Shown piece after piece: positions 1-7,216 of a stretch of 17,262 nt of DNA (positions are counted from its first letter, which is position 1; each line of letters starts with the position of its first letter). Source of the DNA: Candidatus Acetothermia bacterium (lineage in GTDB: Bacteria > Bipolaricaulota > Bipolaricaulia > Bipolaricaulales > Bipolaricaulaceae); assembly GCA_011057175.1 (NCBI GenBank), contig DSBZ01000058.1, positions 1 to 17,262 of the forward strand. Direction: 5' to 3'. The notes under the pieces are model-generated. The model was not told the DNA's origin. It saw nothing but the letters and a program-made list of their open reading frames with translations, and searched no databases. Both the position numbers and the translations under genes were made by a program.

Positions 1-1131
1 ATCTCGGTCTTCGTCTCCCAGGCGTCGGTCATCCGCTACCTCGGCTACGGGGCGAGGAAGGTCCTCGCCTACGGGGTGGCTTCCATGTCGGGGACCGTGC
101 TCGCCGTGTGCTCGTGCACGGTGTTGCCCGTGTTCGCGGGGATCTACACCCGGGGCGCGGGGCTCGGACCGGCGACGGCGTTCCTCTACTCCGGCCCGGC
201 GATCAACGTCCTGGCGATCGTCCTCACTGCACGGGTGCTGGGGCCGTCCCTCGCGCTGGCGCGGGCGATCGGGGCAGTCCTGTTCTCGGTCGTCATCGGC
301 CTCGCCATGCACGCCCTGTTCCGAAAGGAGGAGCAGGCCAAGGCCGCTGCCGCGGCCGCGCTTCCCCCCGCGCCTCCGCCGGCCCGGCCGCTGTGGAAGA
401 CGGCGGTGATGTTCTCCCTCATGATCGCGGTGCTCGTGTTCGCCAACTGGGGCCGGCCGGCGGGGATCACTGTGACCCTCCGCGACGGAACCGTGGTCTC
501 TGGCACCCGCGGCGGCGAGGACGCTTCCTCGCTGCTTGTCAAACCCGCCGGGGAAGAGGATCTCGTCGCCTTCCCTAAGACCGAGATCGTTGGTGTGGAC
601 TATACCCCGTCCCCCTACACCACCCTCTGGCGGTTCCACTACGCCGTGGCCGGGGTGTTCCTCGTGGCGCTGGTTGCGCTCCTCCCATTTTGGGTGGGGA
701 AGGAGGAGGGGGTGGCGTGGGCCCGCTCGACGTGGGACTACGCGCTCCTCATCCTCCCGTACCTGTTCGGGGGGGTCCTCGTGGCCGGGTTCCTCTTCGG
801 CCGGCCTGGCGAGGAGGGCCTCATCCCCGCCCGGTGGGTCCAGGCCGCGGTGGGGGGGAACTCCTCGCTCTCGTGCGCGGTGGCGTCGGTGGCGGGGGCG
901 TTCATGTACTTCGCCACCCTCACCGAGGTCCCGATCCTGCAAGGGCTCCTCGGGTCGGGGATGGGGCAAGGGCCTGCTCTCGCCTTGCTGCTCGCCGGTC
1001 CGGCTCTCTCGCTCCCCTCGATGCTCGTCATCCGCCGCGTCCTGGGGATGAAGAAGACGGTGGCGTTCATCCTCCTCGTCGTCGTCCTGTCCACCCTGGC
1101 GGGGAAGTTCTACGGGACGGTGGTGGGATGA
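1..1131 (+). CDS. PF03773-type permease (ArsP/SO_0444-like metal or metalloid exporter), 5' truncated
   Basis: The reading frame is open from base 1, so the start lies outside the window; 376 codons are visible. The protein is very hydrophobic, with two membrane halves. Near codons 37-39 is a CSC motif followed by LPVFAGI, typical of the predicted-permease family PF03773, whose studied members export trivalent organoarsenicals or copper/zinc. The second half repeats the pattern around codons 290-320 (SSLSCAVASV, then TEVPILQGLL). Between the halves, at about codons 155-201, lies a polar, beta-rich stretch (TVTLRDGTVVSG ... FPKTEIVGV) that looks like a small SH3/Sm-like barrel. The stop overlaps an ATG at 1128, and thioredoxins, ACR3 and ArsC follow, which supports a role in arsenic or thiophilic-metal export. 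The exact substrate cannot be read from the sequence. Confidence 0.82.
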   Translation: MSVFVSQASVIRYLGYGARKVLAYGVASMSGTVLAVCSCTVLPVFAGIYTRGAGLGPATAFLYSGPAINVLAIVLTARVLGPSLALARAIGAVLFSVVIGLAMHALFRKEEQAKAAAAAALPPAPPPARPLWKTAVMFSLMIAVLVFANWGRPAGITVTLRDGTVVSGTRGGEDASSLLVKPAGEEDLVAFPKTEIVGVDYTPSPYTTLWRFHYAVAGVFLVALVALLPFWVGKEEGVAWARSTWDYALLILPYLFGGVLVAGFLFGRPGEEGLIPARWVQAAVGGNSSLSCAVASVAGAFMYFATLTEVPILQGLLGSGMGQGPALALLLAGPALSLPSMLVIRRVLGMKKTVAFILLVVVLSTLAGKFYGTVVG

Positions 1132-1181
1132 GCCGCTTGTGAGCTTGCGGGCCTGAATTCATCGAGGTCGAGGGTCGGCGG

Positions 1182-1565
1182 GTGGGGATCGTCGGGTTGC
1201 GGGAGGCCATCACGGAGGTGTCGAACGTGGGGACGTTGACGGGTCTTGCGGCGTTGGAGGAGGCGAAAGCGGGGGAGGGGATGATCTTCTGCCTGGCCTC
1301 GCTCGCCGATGGAGACCCGGTGGTGCAGAGGCGCCTGAGGGACGCGGAGCGGATCGTGGCCATCGACGGCTGCCCCCTGGCCTGCGCCCGGCGGATCGCC
1401 GAGCGGGCGGGGTTCCCCCCTGACGCGGCCCTCGTCCGGTCCGAGGACCTCGGGATCAAGAAGGGCTCCCCTTCTGCCCTTGACGAAGGGGACCGTGCGC
1501 GGGCGGTCAACGCAATCAGGGATGCGGTGCGTGGCGCCGGTACGCCCGAGGAGAGGGAACGATGA
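1182..1565 (+). CDS. DGC-domain putative zinc-binding protein (probably an N-terminally altered chimera)
   Basis: This 127-residue soluble protein carries the motif AIDGCPLACARR (about residues 61-72), the Asp-Gly-Cys signature of the DGC family (PF08859, putative zinc-binding). SNVGTLTG and MIFCLASL also fit that family. The family's usual N-terminal Cys-Ser-Gly just before SNVG is missing. In its place is a different segment (RVGIVGLREAITEV). The same frame is open upstream to an ATG at 1128 that overlaps the permease stop, interrupted only by a UGA at 1140-1142; after the UGA come Ala, Cys, Gly. The original start may therefore be 1128. GTG 1182 is the first usable start downstream, with only a weak ribosome site (GAGGG). 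The stop overlaps the next ATG (ATGA). The function is unproven; such proteins often sit beside PF03773 permeases and small thioredoxins. Confidence 0.65.
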   Translation: MGIVGLREAITEVSNVGTLTGLAALEEAKAGEGMIFCLASLADGDPVVQRRLRDAERIVAIDGCPLACARRIAERAGFPPDAALVRSEDLGIKKGSPSALDEGDRARAVNAIRDAVRGAGTPEERER

Positions 1566-2179
1566 CGAAGCGGAAGAGCGGTTCCGGAAGTGGCGGGAAG
1601 GTGCTCCTACGTCTGGGGGTGCTCGTGCTCCTCGCGCTGGCGGTGGGGGGCCGCGTACCTCAGGCAGGGGGGGCCTGTCAGAGCCGGGGTCGCCCTCCGA
1701 GGTAGGGGAGGCCTCCGGGGCTGTCCCGACGGGTGAACCCGAGGCCGCGGTCAGCGCGGTCCTGGCACCGGCGCAATCCCTTCCCGAACCTGCGCTTGGG
1801 GAGACGGCGGGGACAGAGGCTGTCGGCGCCGAGGAGGCCGAACCCCCCGTCACCGCACCTCCTCCCGTCGAGCCGCCCCCCACGCCGCAGCCCCTGCCGA
1901 AGCTCGTGGACCTCGGGGCGGACAAGTGCATCCCCTGCAAGCAGATGGCGCCGATCCTTGAAGAGCTCCGGGTGGAGTACGCCGGCGTGTTCGAAGTCGT
2001 GTTCATCGACGTGTGGAAGAACCCCGCCGAGGCCGACCGGTACGGGATCCGGATCATCCCGACCCAGATCTTCTACGACGCGACGGGCAAGGAGCTCTTC
2101 CGTCACGTGGGCTTCTACTCGAAGGAACAGATCCTCGCGAAGTGGCGGGAGCTTGGGGTCGACGTGGGAGGACGCCAGC
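1562..2179 (+). pseudogene. Membrane-anchored thioredoxin-like protein, frameshifted
   Basis: ATG 1562 overlaps the previous stop (ATGA) behind GAGAGGG. It opens with a charged N-terminus and a hydrophobic helix (LLRLGVLVLLALAVGG), a signal anchor. That frame ends within 50 codons, while the rest of the gene continues in another frame. The continuation has a Pro/Glu-rich linker (about 1680-1890) and then a thioredoxin fold with active site CIPC (1927-1938), the cis-proline context IRIIPTQIF, and a Lys-Trp-rich last helix. The switch must occur at the G6 run 1645-1650 and/or the G7 run 1667-1673. Removing one G from each, or adding one to the second, restores one frame. No thioredoxin stop is seen; removing one G at 2166-2168 reads smoothly into the CcdA sequence, so the original protein was probably a Trx-CcdA fusion. 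It would act outside the membrane, receiving electrons from CcdA. Confidence 0.7.
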
Positions 2180-2479
2180 TTGGACCGCCTCTTCGCCGCG
2201 CTCAACGGGGCGATGGAGGGGTCGCCCATCGTCGCGGCGGCAGGGGCCCTCGCGTGGGGGTGCTGAGCGTGATCCTGAGCCCGTGCCACTGGGGGGCTGC
2301 TCCTGGGGATGTACGCCCTCGGCCACTGCGCGGTGATCGTTGTGGCGGGAACCTCGATGGGCGTGGTCCAGCGTTACTTGAACTGGAGCGAGAAGTCCCG
2401 CGGCTTGAAGATCGTCAAGGGGGTGTCGGGAGGACTCGTCATCCTCGCTGGTCTGTGCCTGGTCTACGCGGCCCCGTGA
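2180..2479 (+). pseudogene. CcdA/DsbD-type membrane electron transporter remnant with internal deletion
   Basis: The first about 40 residues (start of CcdA with AWG, VLSVILSPCH) and the last about 60 (MYALGHCAVIVVAGTS, then QRYLNWSEKSRG and a final helix) match the two ends of CcdA-family proteins that transfer electrons across the membrane. The middle is absent: about 130 residues that normally include the second active-site cysteine motif (GPCTF-like). Two further shifts occur, at the G5 run 2256-2260 (one G short) and the G6 run 2291-2296 (one G too many), so no single frame encodes even the shortened protein. A separate start is possible at TTG 2180 after GGGAGGA. Fusion to the upstream thioredoxin is an equally good reading. 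As written it cannot be a working transporter. Confidence 0.65.
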
Positions 2480-2509
2480 GAGGGAACCCAAGACAGGGAG
2501 GAGGTGTAG

Positions 2510-2758
2510 ATGCACGTGATCGAGGTGTTTGGGACGGGATGTCGGAAGTGTAAGGCAATGGTGCGAAACGCCGAACAGGCGGTGGCGGAACTGGGTTTGG
2601 AGGCCCAGGTGGTCAAGGTAGAAGATCTGGCCACGATCGCGGCGCGGGGCGTGATGATGACGCCCGCGCTCGCCATCGATGGCGAGATCGTTGTCTCCGG
2701 CCACATCGCTCCCGTCGCGGAGATCAAGAGGCACCTGGAAGCGAAGGGACGCGGCTAG
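2510..2758 (+). CDS. Small thioredoxin-like redox protein (thioredoxin_3 type)
   Basis: An 82-residue cytosolic protein without signal or membrane segment. A beta strand (HVIEVFGTG) leads straight into the CRKC redox site (residues 11-14). The cis-proline motif MMTPALAIDGEIV and the final helix IKRHLEAKG complete a minimal thioredoxin/glutaredoxin fold. The family (redox-active disulfide protein 2 / thioredoxin_3) is often found next to PF03773 permeases and arsenic genes. The ATG follows a strong ribosome site (GGGAGGAGG, 7 nt spacing), 30 nt after the CcdA remnant. It is intact, unlike its upstream neighbour. A likely role is cytosolic dithiol donor to ArsC or to the membrane electron transporters; this is inferred from context only. 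Confidence 0.85.
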   Translation: MHVIEVFGTGCRKCKAMVRNAEQAVAELGLEAQVVKVEDLATIAARGVMMTPALAIDGEIVVSGHIAPVAEIKRHLEAKGRG

Positions 2759-2779
2759 CGTCGCAATAAGGAGGAAGAG

Positions 2780-3871
2780 ATGAAACGCAGCACAAGCGTG
2801 GCTCTCGGACTGTTGGCATTGGGCACGGTGGCCCTGGCGGCCCCGAAGCTGGTGGTGGATCGCACCTTGTACGATTTCGGGACGGCGATGGACGGGGTGG
2901 TCGTCCAGTTCTACGTTGTCCTCACGAACGCGGGCGATGCGACTCTTCAGATCAGCGGAGTCAGCTACAACTGCAGCTGTATGGGCTACCAGCTTCCCAA
3001 GCGGACGCTAGCTCCTGGGGAATCGACAACGATGACGGTTACGTTCCGGACGGCGGGCTACAGCCGCTATCCCCAGCCCGTATCCCAGGTGCTGACGGTG
3101 AGCTCCAACGACCCGGCCAACCCCCGGCAGATCATCGAGGTGCGGGGCTTTGTCCGGCAGTTGGCTGCGCACGAAGGGGCCACTTCTACGCTTGACCAGT
3201 GGTTCTACGTCCTCGTGGACCTCCGCACTCCCGAGGAGTACGCCCAAGGGCACCTCCTGGGGGCGATGAACATCCCGTTCGCCGAGCTCCAGACACGGAT
3301 GGGGGAGCTCCCCCGCACGAAGGTGGTCTACCTCTACGACGCGACGGGGATTGAGGCCGTCCAGGCGGCCCAGCTCCTCCAGCAGAACGGCTTCCTCCTC
3401 CCCCGCGCGATCTCCGGCGGGCTTGCCGGGTGGTGGCTGGCGCTGGGGGACCTGTTCTTCATGTGGGCACCGGACGCAGTGCGGACGGTCCCCACGGGGA
3501 CCCCGTACTACGGGTCCTTCTCCGCGGAGCAGCCGACACGACTTGCGGCGAGGTTCCAGTACGTGGTCGACCTCCGGCCGCCGGAGGCCTATGCCCAAGG
3601 GCGGTTCCCAGGGGCGGACAACGTGTCCCTCCCCACCGCCGAAGATGTGGCGGCCTGGGCTGCGACCCTGCCCCGTCCGCGGACGGGAACGCCACTCGCG
3701 ATCTGGATCGTCGATGAGGATGGCTCCCAGGCGTGCTCGGTCGCCCAGTACCTGCAGAGCGTAGGGTTCTCCCAGGCGCGCTGCCTGTTCGGAGGGATTG
3801 CTGCCTGGCGTGCAAGCTTCGGGGACGAGCTCTTGTTCCCCGTTCCGCAGCGAGAACGCGTCCGACGATGA
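2780..3871 (+). CDS. Exported DUF1573 protein with two rhodanese-like domains
   Basis: 363 residues with a clear signal peptide (about 1-20, ending ALAA). Residues about 27-127 form a DUF1573 immunoglobulin-like domain (YDFGTAMDG ... CSC ... LAPGES ... VSSNDP). Two rhodanese folds follow, at about 140-225 ([20 protein letters not shown]) and 255-350 ([20 protein letters not shown]). Both keep the structural motifs but lack the catalytic cysteine: the first has VYLYDATG and the second IWIVDEDG where an active enzyme has a Cys loop. The domains are therefore probably inactive binding modules, or act through the DUF1573 CxC pair. The ATG is preceded by AAGGAGGAAGAG. The stop overlaps the ACR3 start (ATGA), so the two are translationally coupled. 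It lies in the extracytoplasmic space, where the anchored thioredoxins of this cluster also act. Confidence 0.85.
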   Translation: MKRSTSVALGLLALGTVALAAPKLVVDRTLYDFGTAMDGVVVQFYVVLTNAGDATLQISGVSYNCSCMGYQLPKRTLAPGESTTMTVTFRTAGYSRYPQPVSQVLTVSSNDPANPRQIIEVRGFVRQLAAHEGATSTLDQWFYVLVDLRTPEEYAQGHLLGAMNIPFAELQTRMGELPRTKVVYLYDATGIEAVQAAQLLQQNGFLLPRAISGGLAGWWLALGDLFFMWAPDAVRTVPTGTPYYGSFSAEQPTRLAARFQYVVDLRPPEAYAQGRFPGADNVSLPTAEDVAAWAATLPRPRTGTPLAIWIVDEDGSQACSVAQYLQSVGFSQARCLFGGIAAWRASFGDELLFPVPQRERVRR

Positions 3872-4906
3872 GCGCTCAGGTCATGGGTCCTCGCCCCCCG
3901 CGGGGGCTGAGCGTGTTCGAACGGTACCTCACAGCGTGGGTCCTCCTCTGCATCGGGGCGGGAATCCTCCTCGGGAAGGTCGCCCCGGAGGTGGGGCGGC
4001 GCCTCGACTCGCTCGCTATCTACGTTGGGGGGGCCCGGTCGTGTCCATCCCCATCGCCGTCGCCCTGTTCTTCATGATGTACCCGATCATGGTCAAGATC
4101 GACTTCGCCGAGGTCCTCAAGGCTGGCAAGAACCTGAAGGCGGCCCTGCTGACCCTGGCCGTGAACTGGGGGATCAAGCCGTTCACGATGTTCGGGATCG
4201 CCACCCTCTTCCTGGGGGTTCTGTTCCGGGGGCTCCTCCCGGGAACGGAGATCGTCAAGGACGGGACCCAAGTGGAGCTTTTCCGGTCCTACACCTCGGG
4301 GGCGATCCTGCTGGGGATCGCCCCGTGTACGGCGATGGTCCTCATGTGGGGGTTCCTCGCGCGGGGAAACCAGGGCACACGTTGGTCATGGTGGCGATCA
4401 ACTCCCTGACGCTGCTCGTCCTGTACGGGCCGCTGGGGAAGTTCCTCCTCGGGATCAACCGGATGCCCGTCCCTTGGCAGGCGCTGCTCCTTTCGATCTC
4501 GATCTACGTGGCCCTCCCCTTGGTGGCCGGATACTTCACCCGGCGGTGGATCGTCCGGACCAAGGGCGAGACGATCGTCGAGAACCCGTTGACCATCCTG
4601 TGGATCGCGATTCCGCTCTTCCTTCAGACGTGGCTCATCTTCGGAATCACGTATGGCGTGGCGCGGCTGCTCCGGTTCCGCTGCGAGGACGCCGCCCCGT
4701 CGGCGATGATCGGGGCCTCGAACCACTTCGAGGTCGCCATCGCCACGGCGACGATGCTCTACGGCCTGTCCTCGGGGGCGGCCCTGGCGACGGTGGTCGG
4801 CGTTCTGATCGAGGTCCCGGTGATGCTGACCTTGGTGCGGGTCTGCTTGCGCACCCAGCACTGGTTCCCCCGCAGCGGTCGGCGGACGCAGGAGGTGGCG
4901 GGATGA
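3868..4906 (+). pseudogene. ACR3-family arsenite transporter, two frameshifts
   Basis: Three frames together give a complete ACR3 carrier (BASS superfamily, about 10 helices, extrudes arsenite). Segment 1 runs from ATG 3868 to about 4030 ([20 protein letters not shown]). Segment 2 runs to about 4370 and includes [19 protein letters not shown] and the family-defining cysteine in [18 protein letters not shown]. Segment 3 runs to the TGA at 4904-4906 ([14 protein letters not shown] ... [13 protein letters not shown]). One extra G in the G7 run 4027-4033 and one extra C at 4370-4371 restore a single frame of 346 residues, the normal family length. Nothing else is missing, so a consensus error is a serious alternative to true inactivation. 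The gene overlaps its neighbours at both ends (ATGA at 3868 and 4903). The family is also called arsB or acr3 in genome annotations. Confidence 0.8.
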
Positions 4907-5361
4907 GATGGCGTGTGCTTGTCGCCCTTGTCGCGGGCGCGGCGGCCCTCGGGGCCGCCACGGAGGTGGAGCTCCACTACTTCTGGTCAACTACGTGCCC
5001 GGACTGCCTGGTGATGAAGGCATACCTGGCCGAACTCCAGCAGAGGTACCCCGAGCTCCGGGTTGTGGCCCACGAGGTCACGTTCAGCCCGGACAACTGG
5101 CGGCTGATGGTGACCTTGGGCGAGGCCTATGGGCTCACGAAGGAGGTCACTCCGACCGTGTTCGTGGGGGACCTCGCCGTGACGGGGATCGGCCTCGGAG
5201 TGGAGCTTCGGATCGAGGAGGAGGTGGTCCGGTGCCGGGCGGAAGGGTGCCCCTCCCCCCTCGAGCGCCTGCCCACGAAGCTCCGCCGGGTCCTGAGCCC
5301 GCTGGAGATCGCCCTCATCCTGGTGGTCGGCGTCGCGGTCTTGCTCTTGGTGTGGAAGTGA
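4903..5361 (+). CDS. Exported, C-terminally anchored thioredoxin-like protein
   Basis: 152 residues: a signal peptide (about 1-19), a thioredoxin-like domain with CPDC redox site in [13 protein letters not shown] (about residues 26-38), a cis-proline in [10 protein letters not shown], and a C-terminal helix ([16 protein letters not shown]) that would anchor it to the membrane. Two more cysteines (RCRAEGC) precede a SPLERLPT linker. The same Trx plus SPL-linker module occurs twice in the transporter at 5698, suggesting duplication. The start overlaps the ACR3 stop and the stop overlaps the arsC start (GTGA), so all are co-translated. It probably exchanges thiols with the downstream DsbD/CcdA transporter on the outer face of the membrane. 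The substrate is unknown; the DUF1573-rhodanese protein is a candidate partner. Confidence 0.8.
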   Translation: MRWRVLVALVAGAAALGAATEVELHYFWSTTCPDCLVMKAYLAELQQRYPELRVVAHEVTFSPDNWRLMVTLGEAYGLTKEVTPTVFVGDLAVTGIGLGVELRIEEEVVRCRAEGCPSPLERLPTKLRRVLSPLEIALILVVGVAVLLLVWK

Positions 5362-5708
5362 CGAAGACGAAGCGAGTGCTCTTCCTGTGTACGCACAACT
5401 CGGCCCGGTCCCAGATGGCGGAGGGGATCCTGCGGTATCTCGCGGGAGACCGGTACACGGTGGCGAGCGCCGGGCACCGCCCGACGGCGGTCCACCCTTT
5501 GGCGGTGGAGGTCCTTGCCGAGCGCGGGGTGGATATCTCTGCCCACCGGGCCAAGGACGTGGGCGAGCTCTTGGGACAGGAGTTCGACCCGGCGGCTGCC
5601 CGGGGGACGCAGGAGGAGCGTTGGGCCGCGTTTCGGGACGTTCGGGATCGGCTGTGGGAGTGGATCAGGGCGGAGTTGGTGGAAGGAGGGAAGTGCGATG
5701 GGGCGTAG
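5358..5708 (+). CDS. arsC: ArsC-like arsenate reductase (LMW phosphatase fold), internally deleted
   Basis: The N-terminus has the [13 protein letters not shown] loop (C11-x5-R17), the phosphate/arsenate binding P-loop of thioredoxin-linked ArsC and low-molecular-weight tyrosine phosphatases. The C-terminal part ([13 protein letters not shown] and AFRDVRDRL) also matches. Between GQEFD and PAAARG the family normally has about 28 more residues, including the VTxCD...C segment with the two resolving cysteines; here it is gone in frame. Only C11 and C113 remain in 116 residues, against about 130-140 in relatives. Arsenate reduction by the usual three-cysteine relay looks impossible, though a phosphatase-like or partial activity cannot be excluded. 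GTG 5358 is chosen because it overlaps the upstream stop and gives the classic N-terminus. The stop runs 11 nt into the next gene. Confidence 0.72.
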   Translation: MTKTKRVLFLCTHNSARSQMAEGILRYLAGDRYTVASAGHRPTAVHPLAVEVLAERGVDISAHRAKDVGELLGQEFDPAAARGTQEERWAAFRDVRDRLWEWIRAELVEGGKCDGA

Positions 5709-7179
5709 GGCAAAGGCGGCGTTGGGGCTCGGGCTGGCGGCGGCGGTTTGGGTCGGGGCAGTGGGCCAGAGCGTGGAGGTCCTGTTCTTCTATGACGTGG
5801 GATGCCCCCACTGCAAGCAGGTGGAGACGTTCCTGGATGACCTCCAGCGGGCTGGGCTCCCCTTCACGCTCCAGCGGTACGAGATTCAGACAGCGGAGGG
5901 TTGGAGCCTCCTCCAGAAGCTCCTCGCAGCGTACGGGGCCCAGCTCGGGCCGGTGCCGATGGTGTTCGTGGGGGACGTGGCCATGGTGGGGGACACCTTC
6001 TACGGCCTCGGCCCCGAACCGGCGACCCTAGGCGGACTGGCGCAGGAGCTGGCGCTGGAGGACGCCATTCGGCAGGCCGCGGCGAAGGGGGCCCCATCCC
6101 CTCTCACCAAGATCCCTCCCACAGCTACCGAGGCGGTGCTGTACATGCCCAAAGAAGGGTGTCCGGAGTGCGGCGAGCTGGAAGCCGTGGTGTTTGGCCT
6201 GGCGGAGCAGTACCCGTCCCTCGGCATTCGGCGCGTGGACCTGGCGGACCCCGATGCCCTCGCCACGTTCGAGAAGCTGCGGCGGCTGTTCGGGGCCCGG
6301 GGAGATCCCCCGGCCCTGTTCGTCGGCGACGCCGCTGTGGTGGCCGGGCAGCTTTACCTCCCCCGCCAGGCCCCGCTCCCGATTACCACCCCGGAGGGGA
6401 GGCTCGCCCTCGACCAAGCCGTGGCGAAGGCGGTGGAGACGAAGGCCACCTCCCCCTTGGAGCGCCTGCGGCTGCGGGAGCAGCTCACCCTGGGCGCGGT
6501 GATCGTGGGCGCGGCCCTCGACTCGATCAACCCGTGCGACTTCGCCGTTCTGCTCCTGCTCCTCGGGACCCTGCTCGTGGTTGGAAAGCGGGCCAAGGTT
6601 ATCTGGGCCGGGCTCGCCTTCGCCGCGGGGATCTTCGTGGCCTACTTCGGAATCGGGTTCGTGCTCTACTCGATCCTGGGGGTGACGGTCGGCACTCGCT
6701 CCTTCCGCGAGCCGTTCATCTACGCCGTGTCTGCCCTCGCGATCCTCGTCGGGCTATGGGAGATGAAGGACCTCCTCTGGTACGGGAAGTGGTTCTCGAT
6801 CGAGGTCCCGGAGCGATGGAAGCCTTCGGTGAAGAAGCTCACGGCGTCGGTGGTGTCGATCCCGGGGACGTTCGTGATTGGGCTCGTTGACTCCTTGTTC
6901 CTCGCCCCATGTACGTCGGGCCCCTACATCGTGATCCTGACGCTCCTCTCCCAGACCACGACCCGGGTCCAGGGGGCGCTGTGGCTCCTCCTCTACAACT
7001 TCATCTTCATCCTCCCCATGATCGGGATCACGCTCCTTGTGCACTTCGGGTTCACGACCACCGCGCGGGCAGAGCGGTGGCGGCAGGCCAAGCTGGGCAA
7101 GCTCCACTTCACGACCGGGCTGGTCATGGTCCTGATCGGGATCGGGATGATCGTGGGGGTCAGGCTGGGGTACCTCTAG
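5698..7179 (+). CDS. Two-thioredoxin / DsbD-CcdA-type membrane electron transporter
   Basis: 493 residues. After a signal peptide (about 1-22) come two thioredoxin-like domains, with CPHC ([14 protein letters not shown], about residue 36) and CPEC ([11 protein letters not shown], about 157). Each ends in an A/T-SPL linker. The membrane half (about 265-493) has the paired cysteine motifs NPCDFAVLL and [10 protein letters not shown] that define the DsbD/CcdA electron-transfer core. It probably carries electrons from cytosolic thioredoxin across the membrane to its own outer thioredoxin domains and on to the exported thiol proteins of the cluster. It is intact, unlike the CcdA remnant at 2180, and could supply the lost function. 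ATG 5698 has a good ribosome site (GGAAGGAGGG). This is the last gene of the + strand operon. Confidence 0.85.
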   Translation: MGRRAKAALGLGLAAAVWVGAVGQSVEVLFFYDVGCPHCKQVETFLDDLQRAGLPFTLQRYEIQTAEGWSLLQKLLAAYGAQLGPVPMVFVGDVAMVGDTFYGLGPEPATLGGLAQELALEDAIRQAAAKGAPSPLTKIPPTATEAVLYMPKEGCPECGELEAVVFGLAEQYPSLGIRRVDLADPDALATFEKLRRLFGARGDPPALFVGDAAVVAGQLYLPRQAPLPITTPEGRLALDQAVAKAVETKATSPLERLRLREQLTLGAVIVGAALDSINPCDFAVLLLLLGTLLVVGKRAKVIWAGLAFAAGIFVAYFGIGFVLYSILGVTVGTRSFREPFIYAVSALAILVGLWEMKDLLWYGKWFSIEVPERWKPSVKKLTASVVSIPGTFVIGLVDSLFLAPCTSGPYIVILTLLSQTTTRVQGALWLLLYNFIFILPMIGITLLVHFGFTTTARAERWRQAKLGKLHFTTGLVMVLIGIGMIVGVRLGYL

Positions 7180-7216
7180 CTCACCGCCCCAGGGCGAGGC
7201 GCCACAGGGCGGTGAG
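7180..7216. repeat. Perfect 10-bp inverted repeat at convergent gene ends
   Basis: CTCACCGCCC at 7180-7189 and GGGCGGTGAG at 7207-7216 are exact reverse complements around a 17-nt loop. The hairpin begins one base after the stop of the + strand operon and includes the stop of the - strand kinase gene. No T tract follows on either side, so it is not a textbook intrinsic terminator. It may still act as a bidirectional end-protecting or Rho-assisted structure. Confidence 0.5.

Noticed and set aside
1128..1142. Four-codon ORF after the permease (ATG to TGA)
   Set aside because: It is too short to be a gene; it is more likely the real start of the DGC-region frame with an in-frame UGA.
1480..2553. 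A single 357-codon gene over the thioredoxin region
   Set aside because: Only about 1680-2165 of this frame encodes recognisable protein; the ends are shadows of the DGC gene, CcdA and the small thioredoxin in other frames.
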